Source: Desulfobacteraceae bacterium
GTDB lineage: Bacteria > Desulfobacterota > Desulfobacteria > Desulfobacterales > UBA5616
DNA: 8,583 nt
Assembly (NCBI GenBank): GCA_030620375.1
Contig: JAUXEW010000113.1
Location: 1 to 8,583, forward strand
Direction of reading: 5' to 3'
The translations under genes and the position numbers were made by a program. Shown one piece after another: positions 5,103 through 8,583 of the stretch (positions are counted from its first letter, which is position 1; each line of letters starts with the position of its first letter). The notes beneath the pieces were generated by a model. The model worked only from the letters and a program-made list of their open reading frames with translations, did no database searches and was not told where the DNA came from.

Positions 5103-8100
5103 CTACATAGCTTCAATCATTGCAAATATCTGGTCGTTGTCAAACCCTTTCAAGTTGATTGCGCCGGAGCGGCATGAGGCTACGCACAGGCCGCACCCTT
5201 TGCACAGGGCGGGATTAATTTCCGCTTTTCCAGGGAAGAAACGAGCATCTTCCGGAAGAAACGACGGCGCGCTATAGGGACATATGGATACACATACCCC
5301 GCAGTTGCTGCAAATCGCCGGGTTCACCCTGGCCACTTCACCACCGGCATGAATCTTTTCTTGAGCCAGCAGCGTTACCGCTCTTGAAGCGGCTGCTTTC
5401 CCTTGAGCTACTGACTCATCAATCGGTTTTGGGTAATGCGCCAAACCGCAAAGGAAAACACCATCTGTGGCAAATTCGGAAGGGCCGAGCTTGGCATGGC
5501 GTTCCACAAAAAATCCGTCCTCATTCAAGGGAACCTTAAAGTACTGTGCCAGTTGCTCGTCCTTGTAAGGAATCACGGCAGCTGCAAGATTTAAAAGATC
5601 GGTCTCGATTTCAATAGTGCGGCCTAATACATGATCGATGACCCGGACTTTAATCGCACCGTCTTTCACTACAACCTCGGGTTTATTTTCTAATGAAAAC
5701 AGGATGAAAATAACACCGGCTTCGCGGGCTTTTTTGTAAAGGAGTTCTCGTTCACCGTAGGTCCGGATGTCACGGTATAAAATATAGACGCTCATATCCG
5801 GGTTTCGGCGCTTTAATTCCAGTGCGCTGTCAATGGAATGCGTGCAACAAACCCGTGAACAGTATGGACGATCAGGCTCTCTTGACCCTACGCACTGAAT
5901 GAATACGGCGGTATTGATGTCGGCCAGGGCCGGGTCGTCATCCATGAATTTTTTATCGAGTTCCAAATTGGTTATAATTCTCGGGTCCTGTCCGTAAAGA
6001 TACTCATTGGGCTTGTATTCCGATGCACCGCTCGCAATGATCGCTACACCATGATCAATGACCTCTTCGGTATCTTTGGCGGTCAGTGTTGATTTGAAGT
6101 TTCCCACAAAACCTTCAACATTCGAGATATTCGTGTTTAAATGAACGTGGATTTTTTCTTCCTTTTTTACCGTGTCGATGATATCTAAAAGTTTTTCCTG
6201 AACCATCTCTCCTTTCCAGGTCTTGAAAAGGTTGAGTGCCTGTCCACCGAGACAGTCGTCTCTTTCCACCAGATGGGTTTCATACCCCTGTTTGGCCAGG
6301 CTCAGAGCGGTGGCCATCCCCGTGATGCCTCCTCCGATCACCATGGCGGCCTGACCAATATCCAGCTCCGCTTCGTCCAGAGGCTCTTTTAAGGCGACAT
6401 TCATAATTGCCATACGGACAAGATCCATGGCTTTTTTAGTGGCAAGATCAGGGTTGTTTCTGTGGACCCAGGAATCGTGGTTCCGGATGTTTGTCATTTC
6501 AAATAAGTATTTATTCAAACCGGCATCAATCAGCGTTTCCTGAAACAGCGGCTCATGGGTCTTAGGGGTACAGGCTGCCACGACGATTCGGTTTAAATTC
6601 TGGTTTTTAATGATTTCCTTCAAGGTCTCCTGGGTATCCTGGGAGCATGAATACATGTTGTCCGTTACATACTCCACATAAGGGAGGGTAGCGGCATAAT
6701 CCCTTACTGCAGGAACATCTACCACGCCGGAAATATTGATACCGCAATTGCACACAAACACACCGATCCGGGGTCGTTCTCCAATCACATTGGTTTCCGG
6801 TACTATTTCCCTTGATTTCGTCAATGTATTTCGGGCCTCATTCAGCATTTCTCCTGCGGCTGCGGCTGCGGCGCTGGAGTCGATCACAGATTGCGGGATG
6901 TCTTTAGGGCCCTGAAATGCGCCGCATACGAAAATACCTTCCCGAGAGGTGGACACCGGTGTAAAACTTGATGTTTTACAGAAATTTTCGTCGGTCAATT
7001 CCACATCAAGCGCTCGGGCCAGTTTAATTGCATCCGGCGGGGTTTCCATGCCGACGGAAAGCACAATCATATCAAAAATTTCCGTCGCCAGCTCTCCGTT
7101 TTCTTTAACGTATCGAATTTCAAGGTCTCCGGTGTCTCCCATCGGTTTTACCGTATGAACGCGAGTCCGTTCAAAGCGGATGCCCTGGGCCTTGGCGCTT
7201 TCGTAATATCGCTCAAAATCTTTACCGTAGGTCCGGATGTCCATATAAAATACAGCGCATTCCAGGTTATCGCCCATGTGCTCTTTGGCGATGAGCGATT
7301 CCTTGATGGCATACATACAACATACGGAAGAACAGTATGAGTGGTTACAACGATTCAGGTCTCTTGAACCGACACACTGGAGCCAGACAATTTTTTTCGG
7401 TTCCTTATGATCCGAGGGCCTTACGACATGGCCTTCCGTGGGACCGGAAGCGGAGAGTATCCGTTCAAATTCCATTGCGGTGATTACATTGGGCAGGTTC
7501 GCATATCCATAAAAATCTAGATTCGATGGGTTATAGGGTTCAAATCCTGGTGAAAGGATTACCGATCCCACCTCTATCTCCACGGCCTCCGGTTTCTGCG
7601 CATGGGTTTCAAGGCTGATAGCTCCGGCGCCGCATGCCTCGATGCATTGAAAACATTCGCAGCAATAGCCACAATTTAGACACCGATGGGCCTCTTCCTG
7701 ACCGGTTTTCTCAGCAAAACCGAGCTCTACTTCATTAAAATTGCCGTGGCGCTCTTCAGGCTTCAGCTCAGGCATCTTGGCCCTGTCCTTCACCGGCTCG
7801 CCTTGTGGAACCGGCCGGTAAATAGGATCTTCCTTGGTGATGGGCTCACGTCCTTCGGCCATATCCTGATTATCTATATACCGGCTAATAGATTCGGCGG
7901 CTTCCCGACCGGCGGCAATGGCCCCGATAGCTATCCAGGGGCCGGTCTGAAGATCACCGCCCGCGAACACGCCATCACGTCCGGTGGCATATGTTATCGG
8001 ATCGGTTTCGGTGGTTCCCCATCGCGTCAATTCCAGACTCTCGATGTCTTCAATGGATGTAAGGTCGGGGCGCTGTCCGATAGCCGGTATGAGCTGGTCG

Positions 8101-8583
8101 ATTTCAATGTCGTATTCGCTTCCGGGTAAGGGAATGGGGCGCCTTCGTCCGGATGAATCGGGTTCACCCAGCTCCATCCGGATGCACCGAAGCCCAACGA
8201 CCTTTCCGTCCCGGGTTAGGATTTCTTGGGGAGCTCCGAGATAAGTCAGTTTTGTACCTTCGAGTTCTGCGGCTGTAATTTCTTCTTCCCATGCCGGCAT
8301 TTCAGTCCGGGTGCGTCGATAAATAATGCTGACCTCTTTTGCTCCTAATCGGACTGCTGATCGTGCCACGTCAATGGCCACATTCCCGCCGCCGATAATG
8401 GCAACTTTCTCTCCTACGGGAGCTTTTCCGCTTAGGTTTACTTCTCTTAAAAATTCAACGCCCTGTCTGATACCTTCGGCTTTCTCCCCCGGTATACCGA
8501 GCTCGATTCCCTTGTGTGCGCCCAGCGCAAGATAGACCGCCTTGTAACCATCATCAAATAGATCGTCAATGGTTAGATCGGGG
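5103..8583 (-). CDS. hdrA: GltD-HdrA fusion: FAD/NAD(P)-dependent HdrA-like electron-bifurcation subunit (5' end outside window)
   Basis: Partial gene; 1159 residues are visible and the frame is open to the window edge, so the start lies outside. Visible residues 1 to about 240 match the GltD-type NADPH-dependent oxidoreductase: IIGGGNVAIDVARSAVRLGA (62-81), IIYRRTRTEMPA (86-97), and an FAD block with FAGGDLQTGP (206-215). Then comes a cysteine cluster HRCLNCGYCCECFQCIEAC (299-317) and a partial HdrA-like flavin unit with QCVGSRD, YCSSVCC and DIRTYGK (402-453). A complete HdrA follows: VCNCGIN (610-616), CTPKTHEPLF (671-680), the FAD-binding IGGGITGMA (749-757), a second QCVGSRE/YCSRVCC/DIRTYGE set (896-944), and two C-terminal [4Fe-4S] motifs (Cys 1091/1094/1097/1101 and 1127/1130/1133/1137). 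HdrA houses the FAD at which electrons are bifurcated. No TGA interrupts the frame. The codon at 8379-8381 (GTG) is an internal valine of the GGGNV motif, not a start. Confidence 0.92.
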   Translation of the reverse strand, partial: PDLTIDDLFDDGYKAVYLALGAHKGIELGIPGEKAEGIRQGVEFLREVNLSGKAPVGEKVAIIGGGNVAIDVARSAVRLGAKEVSIIYRRTRTEMPAWEEEITAAELEGTKLTYLGAPQEILTRDGKVVGLRCIRMELGEPDSSGRRRPIPLPGSEYDIEIDQLIPAIGQRPDLTSIEDIESLELTRWGTTETDPITYATGRDGVFAGGDLQTGPWIAIGAIAAGREAAESISRYIDNQDMAEGREPITKEDPIYRPVPQGEPVKDRAKMPELKPEERHGNFNEVELGFAEKTGQEEAHRCLNCGYCCECFQCIEACGAGAISLETHAQKPEAVEIEVGSVILSPGFEPYNPSNLDFYGYANLPNVITAMEFERILSASGPTEGHVVRPSDHKEPKKIVWLQCVGSRDLNRCNHSYCSSVCCMYAIKESLIAKEHMGDNLECAVFYMDIRTYGKDFERYYESAKAQGIRFERTRVHTVKPMGDTGDLEIRYVKENGELATEIFDMIVLSVGMETPPDAIKLARALDVELTDENFCKTSSFTPVSTSREGIFVCGAFQGPKDIPQSVIDSSAAAAAAGEMLNEARNTLTKSREIVPETNVIGERPRIGVFVCNCGINISGVVDVPAVRDYAATLPYVEYVTDNMYSCSQDTQETLKEIIKNQNLNRIVVAACTPKTHEPLFQETLIDAGLNKYLFEMTNIRNHDSWVHRNNPDLATKKAMDLVRMAIMNVALKEPLDEAELDIGQAAMVIGGGITGMATALSLAKQGYETHLVERDDCLGGQALNLFKTWKGEMVQEKLLDIIDTVKKEEKIHVHLNTNISNVEGFVGNFKSTLTAKDTEEVIDHGVAIIASGASEYKPNEYLYGQDPRIITNLELDKKFMDDDPALADINTAVFIQCVGSREPDRPYCSRVCCTHSIDSALELKRRNPDMSVYILYRDIRTYGERELLYKKAREAGVIFILFSLENKPEVVVKDGAIKVRVIDHVLGRTIEIETDLLNLAAAVIPYKDEQLAQYFKVPLNEDGFFVERHAKLGPSEFATDGVFLCGLAHYPKPIDESVAQGKAAASRAVTLLAQEKIHAGGEVARVNPAICSNCGVCVSICPYSAPSFLPEDARFFPGKAEINPALCKGCGLCVASCRSGAINLKGFDNDQIFAMIEAM

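Noticed and set aside
4872..5177. Plus-strand open frames opposite mvhD and the end of the HdrA gene
   Set aside because: They are antisense shadows of well-supported genes, without family motifs or ribosome binding sites.
8379..8381. GTG as the start codon of the HdrA fusion
   Set aside because: It lies inside the GGGNVAIDVA nucleotide-binding motif, and 67 further GltD-like codons are open upstream to the window edge.
1..8583. CRISPR array, tRNA or rRNA genes, insertion sequence
   Set aside because: No regularly spaced repeats, no tRNA or rRNA signatures and no transposase frame were seen on either strand.

Overview
The window looks like chromosomal DNA of a strictly anaerobic, sulfate-reducing member of the Desulfobacterota (deltaproteobacterial, Desulfobacterales-like). 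Four things point there: a two-cysteine DsrC, an AhbA/AhbB-type siroheme decarboxylase subunit (the alternative haem pathway of sulfate reducers and methanogens), an HdrA/MvhD/NADH-module redox cluster, and use of selenocysteine. The assignment rests on gene content only.

All eight recognised genes lie on the minus strand, so transcription runs from high to low coordinates. From 8583 (cut by the window edge) to 5103 is a very large fusion of a GltD-like NAD(P)H/FAD module, a partial HdrA-like flavin unit and a complete HdrA. It is followed at 5075-4644 by an MvhD-like [2Fe-2S] protein that ordinary gene calling would break in two: an in-frame TGA at 4875-4877 is almost certainly selenocysteine, because the conserved MvhD reading frame continues through it and a SECIS-like hairpin follows. 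Next come two cysteine-rich Fe-S proteins (4642-3695, FrhB-like; 3601-2537, HydB/AsrA-like) and an FAD/NAD(P)/[2Fe-2S] reductase (2513-1668). These five genes are separated by 1 to 93 bases and look like one operon. They resemble the FlxABCD-HdrABC NADH dehydrogenase/heterodisulfide reductase type of flavin-based electron bifurcation machinery, but no HdrB or HdrC is present in the window.

A 267-base gap holds a strong-looking promoter, a leader hairpin and a strong ribosome binding site for dsrC (1400-1083), which ends in a clear rho-independent terminator. A gap with REP-like palindromes leads to a yjbQ-like gene (888-484) overlapping by four bases an ahbA/ahbB-like gene (487-26).

Inferred working model: NAD(P)H enters through the FAD/NAD subunit and possibly the GltD module, electrons pass through the Fe-S subunits and the selenocysteine MvhD to HdrA, and HdrA distributes them between a low-potential acceptor such as ferredoxin and a disulfide-type acceptor. 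The neighbouring DsrC is a tempting but unproven candidate for the latter. YjbQ and AhbA/B form a separate small unit; siroheme-derived haem links it loosely to sulfur respiration.
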